From positions 1-23,198 of the forward strand of contig URKV01000011.1 of the NCBI GenBank assembly GCA_900548565.1: a DNA stretch of 23,198 nucleotides, written 5' to 3'. Below are positions 14,611-21,702 of this stretch, piece by piece (the first letter of the stretch is position 1; each line of letters begins with the position of its first letter). This DNA is from an uncultured Collinsella sp. (GTDB lineage: Bacteria > Actinomycetota > Coriobacteriia > Coriobacteriales > Coriobacteriaceae). A program made the position numbers and the translations under genes. The notes under the pieces are model-generated. The model saw only the letters and a list, made by a program, of their open reading frames with translations. It ran no database searches and was not told the origin of the DNA.

Positions 14611-15354
14611 CTAGATGTCAAAAACGTAGCGAGACCCAACGATTCGCTGACGACCGATGATAAACGGCCGCCGCTGCTCATCGAAAAAGAAGGCTTCCAT
14701 ATAAAACAAGGGTTCGCCAACGGGAACTGCCAACAGTCGAGCGACCTCGGGCGACGCGCACGCGATCTCGAGCGTGCACGGGTCGGTAAACGCGGGCGTG
14801 CGGCCCGTCCGGTTGCGCACGAACTCAAAAATGGATTGGTTAGATAGAGGTGCCGTTGATAGATAGGCGTTGTCCTCGTAAACGTATATGTTGTTCTCGA
14901 GCATGACAGGGACGCCATCGGCAGTACGCACGCGCTCAACGCAAATCAAGTCAGTTCCAACGGGAACACCAAAGAACTGCGCTTCAGTGGAATCCGCCGG
15001 CAGTATCTTTCTCGAAATGACGCACGCCCCCGGCTCCATTCCGTTAACGCGGCATGCGTCCGAAAAACTCTGGACGTCATCCTTCTGGCGAATCTTGCGC
15101 TTAAGCTTGGGGGCATTGACAAACGTGCCTTTCCCCTGCCGCTTCGTTAGATAGCCCTGTTGGACGAGCTCCTCAATAGCGCGTCGCACGGTAACGCGGC
15201 CAACTTTATAGCTCTCAGCCAATTCGAATTCGTTGGGTATCCGCGCGCCCGCCTTGTAGGCGCCGGAGTTGATTTCGTTTTTGATGATATCAATAACCTG
15301 TTGGTACAGCGGTATCGCTGCTTTACCGTCAGTTGGCCCTTCAGTCGGTGGCAT
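14611..15354 (-). CDS. GntR/HutC-family transcriptional regulator (FrlR-like)
   Basis: A 247-aa regulator. The N-terminal winged helix-turn-helix spans residues 12-78 (IPLYQQVIDIIKNEINSG, then IPNEFELAESYKVGRVTVRRAIEELVQQGYLTKRQGKGTFV), and the C-terminal UTRA ligand-binding domain spans about 95-245, ending SRYVFDI. HutC-type proteins usually repress neighbouring sugar or amino-acid catabolic genes and are released by a phosphorylated intermediate; here that could be fructoselysine-6-phosphate (inference). It is the first gene of the cluster and reads in the same direction, but a strong hairpin separates it from the permease. Start at 15354, with GGGAGAGGG just upstream. Its own promoter appears to overlap the terminator hairpin of the preceding HAD gene (15377-15404). 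Confidence 0.9.
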   Translation of the reverse strand: MPPTEGPTDGKAAIPLYQQVIDIIKNEINSGAYKAGARIPNEFELAESYKVGRVTVRRAIEELVQQGYLTKRQGKGTFVNAPKLKRKIRQKDDVQSFSDACRVNGMEPGACVISRKILPADSTEAQFFGVPVGTDLICVERVRTADGVPVMLENNIYVYEDNAYLSTAPLSNQSIFEFVRNRTGRTPAFTDPCTLEIACASPEVARLLAVPVGEPLFYMEAFFFDEQRRPFIIGRQRIVGSRYVFDI

Positions 15355-15376
15355 ATACCCTCTCCCAGCACAATTA

Positions 15377-15404
15377 ATTCTAAAACGGGCTTAAGGGTAT
15401 TCAA
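15377..15404 (-). promoter_or_regulatory. Candidate gntR promoter embedded in a hairpin
   Basis: On the - strand, -35 TTGAAT (15399-15404) lies in the loop of the hairpin at 15386-15420 and -10 TAGAAT (15377-15382) follows after 16 bp. The hairpin could therefore also act as an operator. Confidence 0.45.
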
Positions 15405-15420
15405 CAAGCCCTTAAGCCCG
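15386..15420 (-). terminator. Terminator downstream of the HAD phosphatase gene
   Basis: A perfect 12-bp inverted repeat (CGGGCTTAAGGG) with an 11-nt loop is followed on the - strand by TTTTAG. It lies about 85 nt after the HAD gene stop and just before the regulator gene. Confidence 0.75.
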
Positions 15421-15504
15421 CATTAGCTTAAAGTATGCTAGGTGCCGCACCAAAATGTTGGCTATTTACTCATCAGACCCGAAAAACGCGCAACTACCGC
15501 GCTC

Positions 15505-16164
15505 CTAAGAAAGCGTGAGCAGCTCCGGCAGCTGGTCGATAATCTTGTCCGCGGCATCCTGGCTAAAGCCAAAGCGTTCCTCGCGCTTGGCAATGACTGT
15601 CAGGCCGGCTCGCTTGCCAGCGGTGATGCCAGGCACCGAATCCTCAACGCAGCAGCAGCGATTCGCGGGCAGCCCCAGCAGGTCCAGCGCATGCAGGTAA
15701 ATGTCGGGCTCGGGCTTGCTCTCCTTAAACTGCTCGCCACTCACCACATACTCAAAGGCATCCGACAGCCCGCATGCGTTGAGCACTTCCTCGATGCTAT
15801 CCATGGGAGACGAGCTGGCAAGCGCCACGCGAACGCCGCGGAGCGGCAGCTCTCGAATCGTATCCACGGCGCCTGGGTTAATCAAAGCCTGATAGTCGCG
15901 CGGACGCTTATGCGCCCACTCGTCCCAACGGGCCAACGCTTCCTCGCCAGTTAAATGCCCCTTACCGGCGCGCTCAAACCAATCGACCAGCATACGCAGG
16001 AAGAACTGATGCGAGGTACCAACCTGCCCGTTCAACTCCTCTTGAGTCAGGTTAAGCCCAAGCTCCTTGGCAAACGCGGCAGTCTCGCCCAGGTAGTAAT
16101 ACTCGGTATCGACAATGACGCCGTCCATGTCAAAGATAACGGCGTCGAACGGAAATGCGGACAC
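15505..16164 (-). CDS. HAD-superfamily phosphatase, beta-phosphoglucomutase-like subfamily
   Basis: A 219-aa cytoplasmic HAD hydrolase with a helical cap (subfamily IA). Catalytic motif I is FDMDG with nucleophile Asp12 and acid/base Asp14; motif II Ser lies in ALASSSP; motif III is the Lys in ESKPEPDIY; motif IV is VEDSVPG. It resembles phosphatases and phosphomutases of small sugar phosphates; the substrate cannot be read from sequence. The start is a GTG at 16164, set by GGGAGGG 4 nt upstream; extending to the ATG at 16212 would run through the preceding terminator hairpin, so it is rejected. It lies downstream of the Cof-type gene and its terminator. Confidence 0.88.
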   Translation of the reverse strand: MSAFPFDAVIFDMDGVIVDTEYYYLGETAAFAKELGLNLTQEELNGQVGTSHQFFLRMLVDWFERAGKGHLTGEEALARWDEWAHKRPRDYQALINPGAVDTIRELPLRGVRVALASSSPMDSIEEVLNACGLSDAFEYVVSGEQFKESKPEPDIYLHALDLLGLPANRCCCVEDSVPGITAGKRAGLTVIAKREERFGFSQDAADKIIDQLPELLTLS

Positions 16165-16168
16165 GGCA

Positions 16169-16176
16169 CCCTCCCT
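16169..16176 (-). promoter_or_regulatory. Shine-Dalgarno site that fixes the GTG start of the HAD gene
   Basis: AGGGAGGG on the - strand, 4 nt before the GTG at 16164; it decides against the longer ATG start at 16212. Confidence 0.8.
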
Positions 16177-16183
16177 AACAAAA

Positions 16184-16205
16184 GGGCGCCCGCAAGCGGA
16201 CGCCC
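16184..16205 (-). terminator. Terminator/attenuator between the two HAD genes
   Basis: On the - strand GGGCGTCCGC pairs with GCGGGCGCCC (nine Watson-Crick pairs plus one wobble) across a 2-nt loop, followed by TTTTGTT. It lies between the Cof-type stop (16228) and the next gene's ribosome binding site, so read-through would be controlled here. Confidence 0.75.
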
Positions 16206-16227
16206 GAGCCATGCACTATCGGCGATT

Positions 16228-17070
16228 CTAACCCAGCAGCTTGTCCAATGCCACCGCAATGCCGTCTTCGTTATTATTGGCGGTCACCATCTGGGCCACA
16301 GCCTTGACCTCATCGACGGCGTTGCCCATGGCAACACCGGTTCCGGCCCACTCAATCATGGACTTATCGTTCTGGCCGTCGCCAAACGAGACGACCTCGC
16401 TGGCATCGATGCCGAGCTTGGGCAGGGCACCCTCGAGCGCGCGGGCCTTGTCGATACCAGGCGCCGTGTACTCAAAGTACCAGTCGGCCGTAAACATGCC
16501 CGAAAGCGTCTGCTTAAAGGGCGCATACATCTCCTCGTGATGCGCCTGCAGGTAGGCCGGATCGCCCGCCGTCAGCAGCTTGTCCACGGGATAAGCATCC
16601 GCCACCTCATGAAGGCTCTCGACTTCGCGAATCTTAAGGTCGCAGGCATCGCGCTCGTATTTGACGATGTTTTTCCGCGAGCCATCCGGCAGCGTAATCA
16701 TACAGTGGTACGAGTCCTCAACATGCAAGTCGCGACCAAGCGAGATCATGGGGATCACATCATAGTTTTGCAGGTGATCAATCAGACGGTGCAGTTCGTC
16801 AGCCGGCATGGCCTGGTCAAAAAGGACCTCATCGGTCTGAGCGTCGACCACATGCGCGCCATTGAAAGCGACTAGCAGACCGTCATGGTTTTGAAGGTCG
16901 AGCTCCTGCGCCAAGGCGTGCAGTCCCCATGCGGGACGGCCCGAAGCCAAGATGAGCTTAATGCCCGACTCCTGCGCCGCGAGCAGCTTCTCGCGCGTAC
17001 GCGGGCTAATCACTTTCTGATCGTTGGTGAGCGTACCGTCGATATCCATCGCGATGGCTTTGATTGCCAT
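16228..17070 (-). CDS. Cof-type HAD-IIB phosphatase
   Basis: A 280-aa HAD hydrolase of the Cof/YidA type (C2 cap). Motif I is MDIDGTLT (Asp9 nucleophile, Asp11), motif II LASGRP, motif III the Lys in PGIDKARAL, motif IV SFGDGQNDKSMIEWAGTGVAMGNAVDEVKAVA. Such enzymes dephosphorylate sugar phosphates, flavin or pyridoxal phosphate precursors; the substrate is not deducible. The start at 17070 has GGGAGG 6 nt upstream, so the longer form from 17121 is rejected. Downstream is the terminator at 16184-16205; upstream is a 149-bp gap from deoC in which I see no certain promoter. Confidence 0.9.
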   Translation of the reverse strand: MAIKAIAMDIDGTLTNDQKVISPRTREKLLAAQESGIKLILASGRPAWGLHALAQELDLQNHDGLLVAFNGAHVVDAQTDEVLFDQAMPADELHRLIDHLQNYDVIPMISLGRDLHVEDSYHCMITLPDGSRKNIVKYERDACDLKIREVESLHEVADAYPVDKLLTAGDPAYLQAHHEEMYAPFKQTLSGMFTADWYFEYTAPGIDKARALEGALPKLGIDASEVVSFGDGQNDKSMIEWAGTGVAMGNAVDEVKAVAQMVTANNNEDGIAVALDKLLG

Positions 17071-17219
17071 ATATGCCTCCCTGTCATTGAACAACCTTGT
17101 CTGAGCCATCATACAGAACACCCATCGCGACTCCGTTTACAACGGGAAAAATGTCATATTGTCCCGAACATGAACGGCGTGTGGTCGTGAAGCTTTATCG
17201 CTCAGGTCAAATACGTCTG

Positions 17220-17894
17220 CTAGCGACGCTCATCCGTCGGTGCGCCCTCGACGATCGCGATGCCCGCCGATGCACCTAACGCGCTGGCGCCGGCCTCGAT
17301 GAATGCGCAAGCCTCTTCGTAATTATGGATACCGCCCGCCGCCTTGATTGCCACGGCATCGCCGAGCACCTCGTGCATCAGCCGCACGTCCTCGAGCTTA
17401 GCACCGCCAAAGCTTCTGCCGGTCGATGTCTTAAGGAATCCCGGCTTGGCCTCCAGCGCGATCTCGCATACACGGCGCTTGGCGGCGTCGTCGCCGTCCA
17501 GCTTGCACATCTCGACGATTACCTTGTCAGTGATGCCATGCGCACGACAAAAATCAGCAATGGTAGTCATCTCGCGCTCGATGGCATCAAAATCGCGGTT
17601 CTCGATCGACCCCTGATTCAAAACGTAGTCAATCTCGGTAAAGCCACACGCAGCGTATTCCTCAAACCTCGCAAGCTTCTCCTCAAGCGTCATAGTGCCC
17701 TGGGGAAAGTCGATAGCGCCGGCAAGGATGATGTCAGAGCCCTCGAGCATGGCGCGGCCCGTCTCGTACTCCTGCAGGTTCGCAAATACGCAGCGAAAGT
17801 TGTACTTTAACGCCTTCTCGACATACTGCTCAAACGTGTCCTCGGGGGCATCGATATAGTCGATGTATTTATTGATGGGTTTGGCAAGCGTCAT
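17220..17894 (-). CDS. deoC: Deoxyribose-phosphate aldolase DeoC
   Basis: A 224-aa class I aldolase that cleaves 2-deoxyribose-5-phosphate to acetaldehyde and glyceraldehyde-3-phosphate in deoxynucleoside salvage. The Schiff-base Lys155 lies in FLKTSTG, the second active-site Lys184 in AIKAAGGI, and the catalytic Asp89 in TEIDYVL. Length fits the short bacterial DeoC type (about 215-225 aa). The N-terminal IDHT motif common in this type reads IDYI here, a small departure from the usual sequence. Start at 17894, with AAGGAGG 7 nt upstream. It stands as a single gene; an 8-bp inverted repeat at 17929-17952 in its leader might be an operator. Confidence 0.92.
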   Translation of the reverse strand: MTLAKPINKYIDYIDAPEDTFEQYVEKALKYNFRCVFANLQEYETGRAMLEGSDIILAGAIDFPQGTMTLEEKLARFEEYAACGFTEIDYVLNQGSIENRDFDAIEREMTTIADFCRAHGITDKVIVEMCKLDGDDAAKRRVCEIALEAKPGFLKTSTGRSFGGAKLEDVRLMHEVLGDAVAIKAAGGIHNYEEACAFIEAGASALGASAGIAIVEGAPTDERR

Positions 17895-17928
17895 GCTGGG
17901 CCTCCTTGTTCAGGGCTGACAACCGATT

Positions 17929-17952
17929 CGTGGTTTCACGCGAAAAACCACG
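17929..17952. promoter_or_regulatory. Inverted repeat in the deoC upstream region
   Basis: CGTGGTTT and AAACCACG are separated by 8 bp, 35 nt before the deoC start. It could be an operator or a leader hairpin; no cognate regulator is in the window. Confidence 0.4.
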
Positions 17953-18098
17953 TTCAATGTACGCCCGGCATGCAAGGACAGCGTCCGCATTCCGACAAGT
18001 GGTATGAAATTAGCCGTAGACGTATAATTTACGGACAGCGAATGGCACCGCACGCGGATGCCGACAGCAAGACATCCCCCCCCTCAATACACCCTCAT

Positions 18099-18214
18099 GC
18101 CCCTTTACTGTTTGCGACCAGAAATGATGGGCTGCGCAACGTCGTTAGCGGTCGAATTCGACCTCTGACGATGTCACGCGACCCATCGTATCTGGCCGAC
18201 AACAGAAAATGGGC
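18099..18214. repeat. 116-bp imperfect palindrome
   Basis: Two 58-nt arms (18099-18156 and 18157-18214) are inverted copies with about 44 of 58 matching positions, centred on the perfect 14-bp palindrome GGTCGAATTCGACC (18150-18163). No reading frame or known element is recognised. Its right end runs into the displaced pgi terminator. The region 17953-18098 holds nothing else that I can identify apart from a TATAAT at 18023-18028. Confidence 0.6.
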
Positions 18215-18238
18215 CCGTATCCCAACGGATACGGGCCC
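18211..18238 (-). terminator. Displaced copy of the pgi terminator
   Basis: A perfect 12-bp stem (GGGCCCGTATCC) with a 4-nt loop, followed on the - strand by ATTTTC. It has the same stem sequence as the terminator at 21715-21744. Confidence 0.8.
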
Positions 18239-18270
18239 CTTTCGGCCATGACCTATCTCAGCAACAAAGA

Positions 18271-18300
18271 CTACTTGCGGTGAGCGCGGTAGAACTCGAT
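18271..18300 (-). pseudogene. pgi: Remnant of the last codons of pgi
   Basis: On the - strand this reads IEFYRAHRK-stop, identical in protein to the C-terminus of the pgi gene at 21778-21807. The only three base differences are synonymous (Tyr, Ala and His codons). The frame is closed by a TAA four codons upstream, so no more of pgi is present. Synonymous-only divergence shows that this was once a working gene end in a related lineage. Confidence 0.8.
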
Positions 18301-18764
18301 CGCACCATCTTATCCGAGCCGGGGCACGTTCGCATAGCGTGGCGCGTGACGGTTGCAAAACCACCCCATTTGAAACAAACGCAAAAAAGTACTTGCAAAG
18401 ACGCGTTCCGACATATAAGTTGATAAAAGACCGCCGTTGCGGTTTTAAATAGATCGAGCATATGAAGTTTCAGTTTTCAGCGTGTAAGAGAAAGAAGATC
18501 GGCAAAGTACAACCCCAAACGCAATGACAACTTAATGAGGTAACTGCCACATGTGAGGCGCCCAGGGCATTGCTGTCTCGATTTTGAGCACGATGCCTTC
18601 CGCCTTGCGTGGGCCGTTCCATCCCGCCCCTGCAGCAACTGCCTCACGGGCTCATTGAAAACCGCATAGCACCCCAACGTCAGTACATCACCCACGGCAA
18701 GCACATCACTCATGACAACCAACACATCAACAAACAGCACGAACATCAACCGATTGGAGAAGCT
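18301..18764. other. Non-coding left end of the pgi-linked insertion
   Basis: About 460 bp without a supported gene between the pgi remnant and the first cassette gene. It contains a possible + strand promoter (18393-18419), a small hairpin with a T-run (18430-18446) and CA-rich low-complexity sequence at about 18680-18750. No tRNA, integrase or recombinase fragment was recognised. Confidence 0.5.
18393..18419 (+). promoter_or_regulatory. Candidate promoter of the three-gene cassette
   Basis: TTGCAA (18393-18398) and TATAAG (18414-18419) are 15 bp apart, shorter than ideal, with an A-rich stretch upstream. It would give a leader of about 340 nt before the first gene. A 5-bp stem with TTTT follows at 18430-18446 and could attenuate. 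Confidence 0.35.
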
Positions 18765-19655
18765 ATGACAAACCACCACGCTGAAGACGGCGATAAGAAA
18801 AGCATTCTGGATGCCCGCATTGAGCGAGCATATGCAAACGAATATGACGCCGCCTTTGCCGCCGCGACCATCAAGAACTACGCGTCGCTACCGCTCGCGA
18901 CGATCTTGGCCGACCACCCTCAACTGCTGAAGCGCTGCACAAAGATCATGGGCGACCCCGACATTCGCAAGCTGACAGACCCCTATGCCCCAAAACGCGA
19001 CAACGATTCGTACGTTCTTACCGTAGGCTGCCTAGCCCACATGCTTACGGCGCTCGACACGAAACTCAAGCTCGAATGGGAACCCGACGAGCGTCATGAA
19101 CTCGAAAGCAAGCGGAACACCCTGCGCACCGCACTGTTCCTTCCGTTGGACGGCCTCAAGCGCTGCAACGTCGAGCTCAATACACAGGCGCGGCAAAAGC
19201 CCGGGGCCACAGGGCAGAAAACTCCAAGACCCCATGCGGCCATCGTCGACCGCAACCGATATAACCGTATGACCGCGCACTTTTCCGCCGAGGGAGCAGC
19301 CATAAGGACGCTGATCGACCTGCTGTGCCTCCTGAGCATCAACGAGCTATTTGAGGGCTATCTCGCCCTTGTTCCCGCGACGGCACCCAAGTCGGTAGCA
19401 AAGATCATCGAGACCTGCAGACGCCAGTTTGAGCGCCATCGCAATGGCAGCGAGATGAACGCCAGCATCGCGCAGTACTACGCGGCTCATTACAAAAATG
19501 ACGGATGTGCCCCCGTCGAGCATCAGCTGCGGCTCGCCTACACCACGCCCGCCGCAACGCTCTATCGCTTTGGAGCCCTCGGCGCTTGCGAGCCGCACGA
19601 ACAGGCAGCCTGCCCCACAACCGAGCTCGATCTCAGGCTCGGACGAACCCTGTAG
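18765..19655 (+). CDS. Unknown protein, first gene of the pgi-linked cassette
   Basis: A 296-aa soluble protein that I do not recognise. The start at 18765 is set by GGAG 5 nt upstream; the longer open frame from 18609 has no site and unlikely composition. It appears largely helical, with no signal peptide or membrane helix. Visible stretches are an acidic start (HHAEDGDKKSILDARIERA), a hydrophilic middle with many Lys/Arg (about 100-165, including QARQKPGATGQKTPRPH) and a helical C-terminal half (TAHFSAEGAAIRTLIDLLCLLSINELFEGYL, KIIETCRRQFERHR). There are no Cys-pair zinc sites and no Walker or nuclease motif. The ClpP-like gene follows after 66 nt and the ATPase overlaps that gene, so all three probably act together; this protein might be the substrate, adaptor or specificity factor (inference). 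Confidence 0.8.
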   Translation: MTNHHAEDGDKKSILDARIERAYANEYDAAFAAATIKNYASLPLATILADHPQLLKRCTKIMGDPDIRKLTDPYAPKRDNDSYVLTVGCLAHMLTALDTKLKLEWEPDERHELESKRNTLRTALFLPLDGLKRCNVELNTQARQKPGATGQKTPRPHAAIVDRNRYNRMTAHFSAEGAAIRTLIDLLCLLSINELFEGYLALVPATAPKSVAKIIETCRRQFERHRNGSEMNASIAQYYAAHYKNDGCAPVEHQLRLAYTTPAATLYRFGALGACEPHEQAACPTTELDLRLGRTL

Positions 19656-19721
19656 CCCGCCAGCCCCTCCGCGGGCAACAATCCTATTCCTCCACAACAC
19701 AACCAACAGAAAGGAGTCCTC

Positions 19722-20339
19722 ATGGACACCAATCATTCCCCCATCATCAGCCCCCTCACCATGCGTGAATCCGCCCGAGGCATCACGCTCACCAGCATTT
19801 ACGATGAGATGCTCGCCCGTCGCGAGCTCTCCGTCATGGGAAACATCGAAACCCCGATGGCCCACGACCTATGCCAGCAGATCCGCCTGCTCGATGCCAC
19901 CGACCCCAGCCGCCCCATCACCATATTTGTCGCCAGCGCCGGCGGAAGCGTGCGATCGGGTCTTGCGATCTATGACGCCATGCGCCTCGCATCGTGCCCC
20001 ATCCGCACCGTCTGTCTGGAATTCGCCGCGTCCATGGGCGCCGTGATCTTTATGGGCGGCGACGATCGCCGTATGGCGCCCCATGCAGAGCTCATGATTC
20101 ACGACCCGCTGATCCCCCAGGGGGCAGGCGGCTCGGCACTTGCGCTGCAGGAAACCAGCCGGCGTCTCATGCAGACCCGCAAGACCCTCACGCAAATCCT
20201 CTCGGACCGCAGCGGCCTCACGCCCAAGCGCATCCAGTCCCTCACTGCAAAAGACACCTACCTTTCGGCCGAGCGCGCCGTCGAGCTCGGCTTTGCCCAC
20301 GAAATCCTCTCGACCACCAAGGAGGTCGCCCATGTCTAA
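19722..20339 (+). CDS. ClpP-like serine protease
   Basis: A 205-aa ClpP-fold protein (crotonase-like) with all three catalytic residues in place: Ser104 in EFAASMGAVIFMGG, His127 in AELMIHDPL and Asp178 in AKDTYLSAERAVELGF. The spacing is close to housekeeping ClpP (Ser97, His122, Asp171 in E. coli). The oxyanion-loop segment VASAGGSVRSGLAIYDAM (about 70-87) is also typical. It differs from housekeeping ClpP in its N-terminus and in the sequence around the handle helix, and lacks a nearby clpX. ClpP normally forms a barrel fed by an AAA+ unfoldase; here the overlapping downstream ATPase is of the conjugative coupling type. Start at 19722, with AAAGGAG 7 nt upstream. The stop overlaps the next start by 8 nt. 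Confidence 0.88.
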   Translation: MDTNHSPIISPLTMRESARGITLTSIYDEMLARRELSVMGNIETPMAHDLCQQIRLLDATDPSRPITIFVASAGGSVRSGLAIYDAMRLASCPIRTVCLEFAASMGAVIFMGGDDRRMAPHAELMIHDPLIPQGAGGSALALQETSRRLMQTRKTLTQILSDRSGLTPKRIQSLTAKDTYLSAERAVELGFAHEILSTTKEVAHV

Positions 20340-21636
20340 CCTCGCCAGCCGCCTCGCCGCATCTGAGTCCGCATCGTCCACCATCCTCGCCAAGGATCGA
20401 ACGCTTTCCTGCGACACCCGCCAAACGGGACTCAACAACAACGCACTTGTGATCGGCCCCTCGGGAGCCGGCAAGACCCGAAACGTCCTCAAGCCCAACC
20501 TGCTGCAAATGAACGCAAGCTACATCGTGCTCGACACCAAAGGCACGCTCTGTCGCGAAGTGGGACCCGTGCTGGCAGCCCACGGTTACCGCGTGCAATG
20601 TCTCAACTTCGCCGACCTCAACACCGTCCCGGCCCTTGCGCCCGGCATCGAGCGCTGCGGCTACAACCCCCTGAGGCACATTCGCCGCAAGGCGGACGGC
20701 AGGCCCAACCAGCAGGACATCCTCTCGGTGGCAAAGGCCATCTGCCCCATCGAGGACAACAACCAGCCTTTTTGGGATCATGCGGCGGCAAACCTGCTGT
20801 CGTGTCTTATCGCCTACGTCACCGAACAGCTACCCGCCGACGAGCAGACGATCAGCTCGGTCATCAAGCTGATCGAGCACCTGCAGGACGGTGCCACGGG
20901 TCGATTGTTTGACGACCTGATCACGACCGACCCCCAAAGCTATGCCCTCTCGCTATGGCGGCGCTACGCCATTACGCAAAATGCCGAGCGCATGCACGCG
21001 AGCATCGTCGGCATCCTTACCGAAAAGGTCATGTGTCTGGGATTCGACGGTGCGGCACAGCTCTATCGTGAGTGCCATCAGGTGGACTTCGCTTCCATGG
21101 GACACACCCCCTGCGCCCTGTTTGTAACCGTGAACGATATTGACCGCAATCTCGATCCGCTGACCGGCCTCTTTATTTCGCAGGCGTTTATGGGCCTCAT
21201 TCGTGAGGCCGATAGGCAGCCCGACGGCAGCCTGCCCGTGCCCGTGCGCTTTATGCTCGATGACTTCGCAAATCTGCAGATCCCCCAGATCGACAACGTG
21301 CTCTCGATTATCCGAAGCCGCAACATCTGGGCAACGCTGCTGCTGCAGTCGACCAACCAGCTCGATGCGCTCTATGGCGAGGCACGCGCACGCTCCATCA
21401 TGGGCAACTGCGACACGCATCTGGTGCTGGCGTTCCAGGATCCCGAGAGTGCCCGGGTGTTTTCCGACCGCGCCGACGCGCTGCCCAGCACGCTCATGGC
21501 GACGCCGATCGATCGCTCGTGGCTCTTTGTGCGCGGTCGCACTCCCGAACAGGTCGAGCGCTTTAGGCTCGAAGACCATCCGCTCTACGGGGAGCTGCCC
21601 GAGGCGCAGCGAGGCCATGCGGAGGCCGAGATCTAG
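20332..21636 (+). CDS. VirD4/TraG-like coupling-protein ATPase, short soluble form
   Basis: A 434-aa RecA/FtsK-type ATPase of the type IV coupling protein group. Walker A is GPSGAGKT (42-49), followed by the typical segment NASYIVLDTKGTLCREVGPVLAAHGYRV. The Walker B region RFMLDDFANL (306-315) corresponds to LLDEFANLG in VirD4/TraG, with the usual Glu replaced by Asp. SRNIWATLLLQSTNQLDALYG (about 329-349) and GNCDTHLVLAFQDPESARVFSDRAD match the conserved C-terminal half of the family. Unlike full coupling proteins (usually over 550 aa) it has no N-terminal membrane helices and begins just before the ATPase core. The start at 20332 has AAGGAGG upstream and overlaps the ClpP-like gene by 8 nt, so the two are translationally coupled. 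No relaxase or pilus genes are near, so a role in DNA transfer is unproven. Confidence 0.88.
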   Translation: MSNLASRLAASESASSTILAKDRTLSCDTRQTGLNNNALVIGPSGAGKTRNVLKPNLLQMNASYIVLDTKGTLCREVGPVLAAHGYRVQCLNFADLNTVPALAPGIERCGYNPLRHIRRKADGRPNQQDILSVAKAICPIEDNNQPFWDHAAANLLSCLIAYVTEQLPADEQTISSVIKLIEHLQDGATGRLFDDLITTDPQSYALSLWRRYAITQNAERMHASIVGILTEKVMCLGFDGAAQLYRECHQVDFASMGHTPCALFVTVNDIDRNLDPLTGLFISQAFMGLIREADRQPDGSLPVPVRFMLDDFANLQIPQIDNVLSIIRSRNIWATLLLQSTNQLDALYGEARARSIMGNCDTHLVLAFQDPESARVFSDRADALPSTLMATPIDRSWLFVRGRTPEQVERFRLEDHPLYGELPEAQRGHAEAEI

Positions 21637-21702
21637 GCGCAGGGTTCTCGCAGCGCGCGGCGCCCCGGCGATGTTCCACAAAGGCCGTGTGCCCTGGGAC
21701 CA

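Larger units (their letters stand above)
18197..18300 (-). repeat. Left copy of the pgi 3' end plus terminator (att-like direct repeat)
   Basis: This stretch parallels 21703-21807 in the same orientation: an outer segment beginning CGACAA, a hairpin, a spacer of nearly equal length (32 against 33 nt) and the last codons of pgi. The hairpins are almost identical, the gene part matches at 29 of 32 bases, and the spacer has diverged. It marks the far side of an insertion at the end of pgi. Confidence 0.75.
18301..21702 (+). mobile_element. Putative integrated cassette at the 3' end of pgi
   Basis: About 3.4 kb bounded by direct repeats of the pgi 3' end (18197-18300 and 21703-21807). It carries three co-directional genes: an unknown protein, a ClpP-like protease and a VirD4/TraG-like ATPase. 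Insertion at a gene's 3' end that restores the coding sequence is the usual mark of site-specific integration. No integrase, relaxase or other transfer gene is present, so it would be a decayed element, a satellite mobilised in trans, or a cargo island. Homologous recombination between diverged pgi alleles is an alternative origin. Confidence 0.5.

Noticed and set aside
18301..18370. A possible tRNA or tRNA fragment as integration site
   Set aside because: The sequence does not fold into a cloverleaf on either strand and has no T-loop; the pgi end explains the junction better.
18462..18527. A 21-codon frame (begins MKFQFSACKRKK) upstream of the cassette
   Set aside because: Only a weak ribosome binding site and no sign of conservation can be judged here; left as a possibility within the leader finding, not called as a gene.
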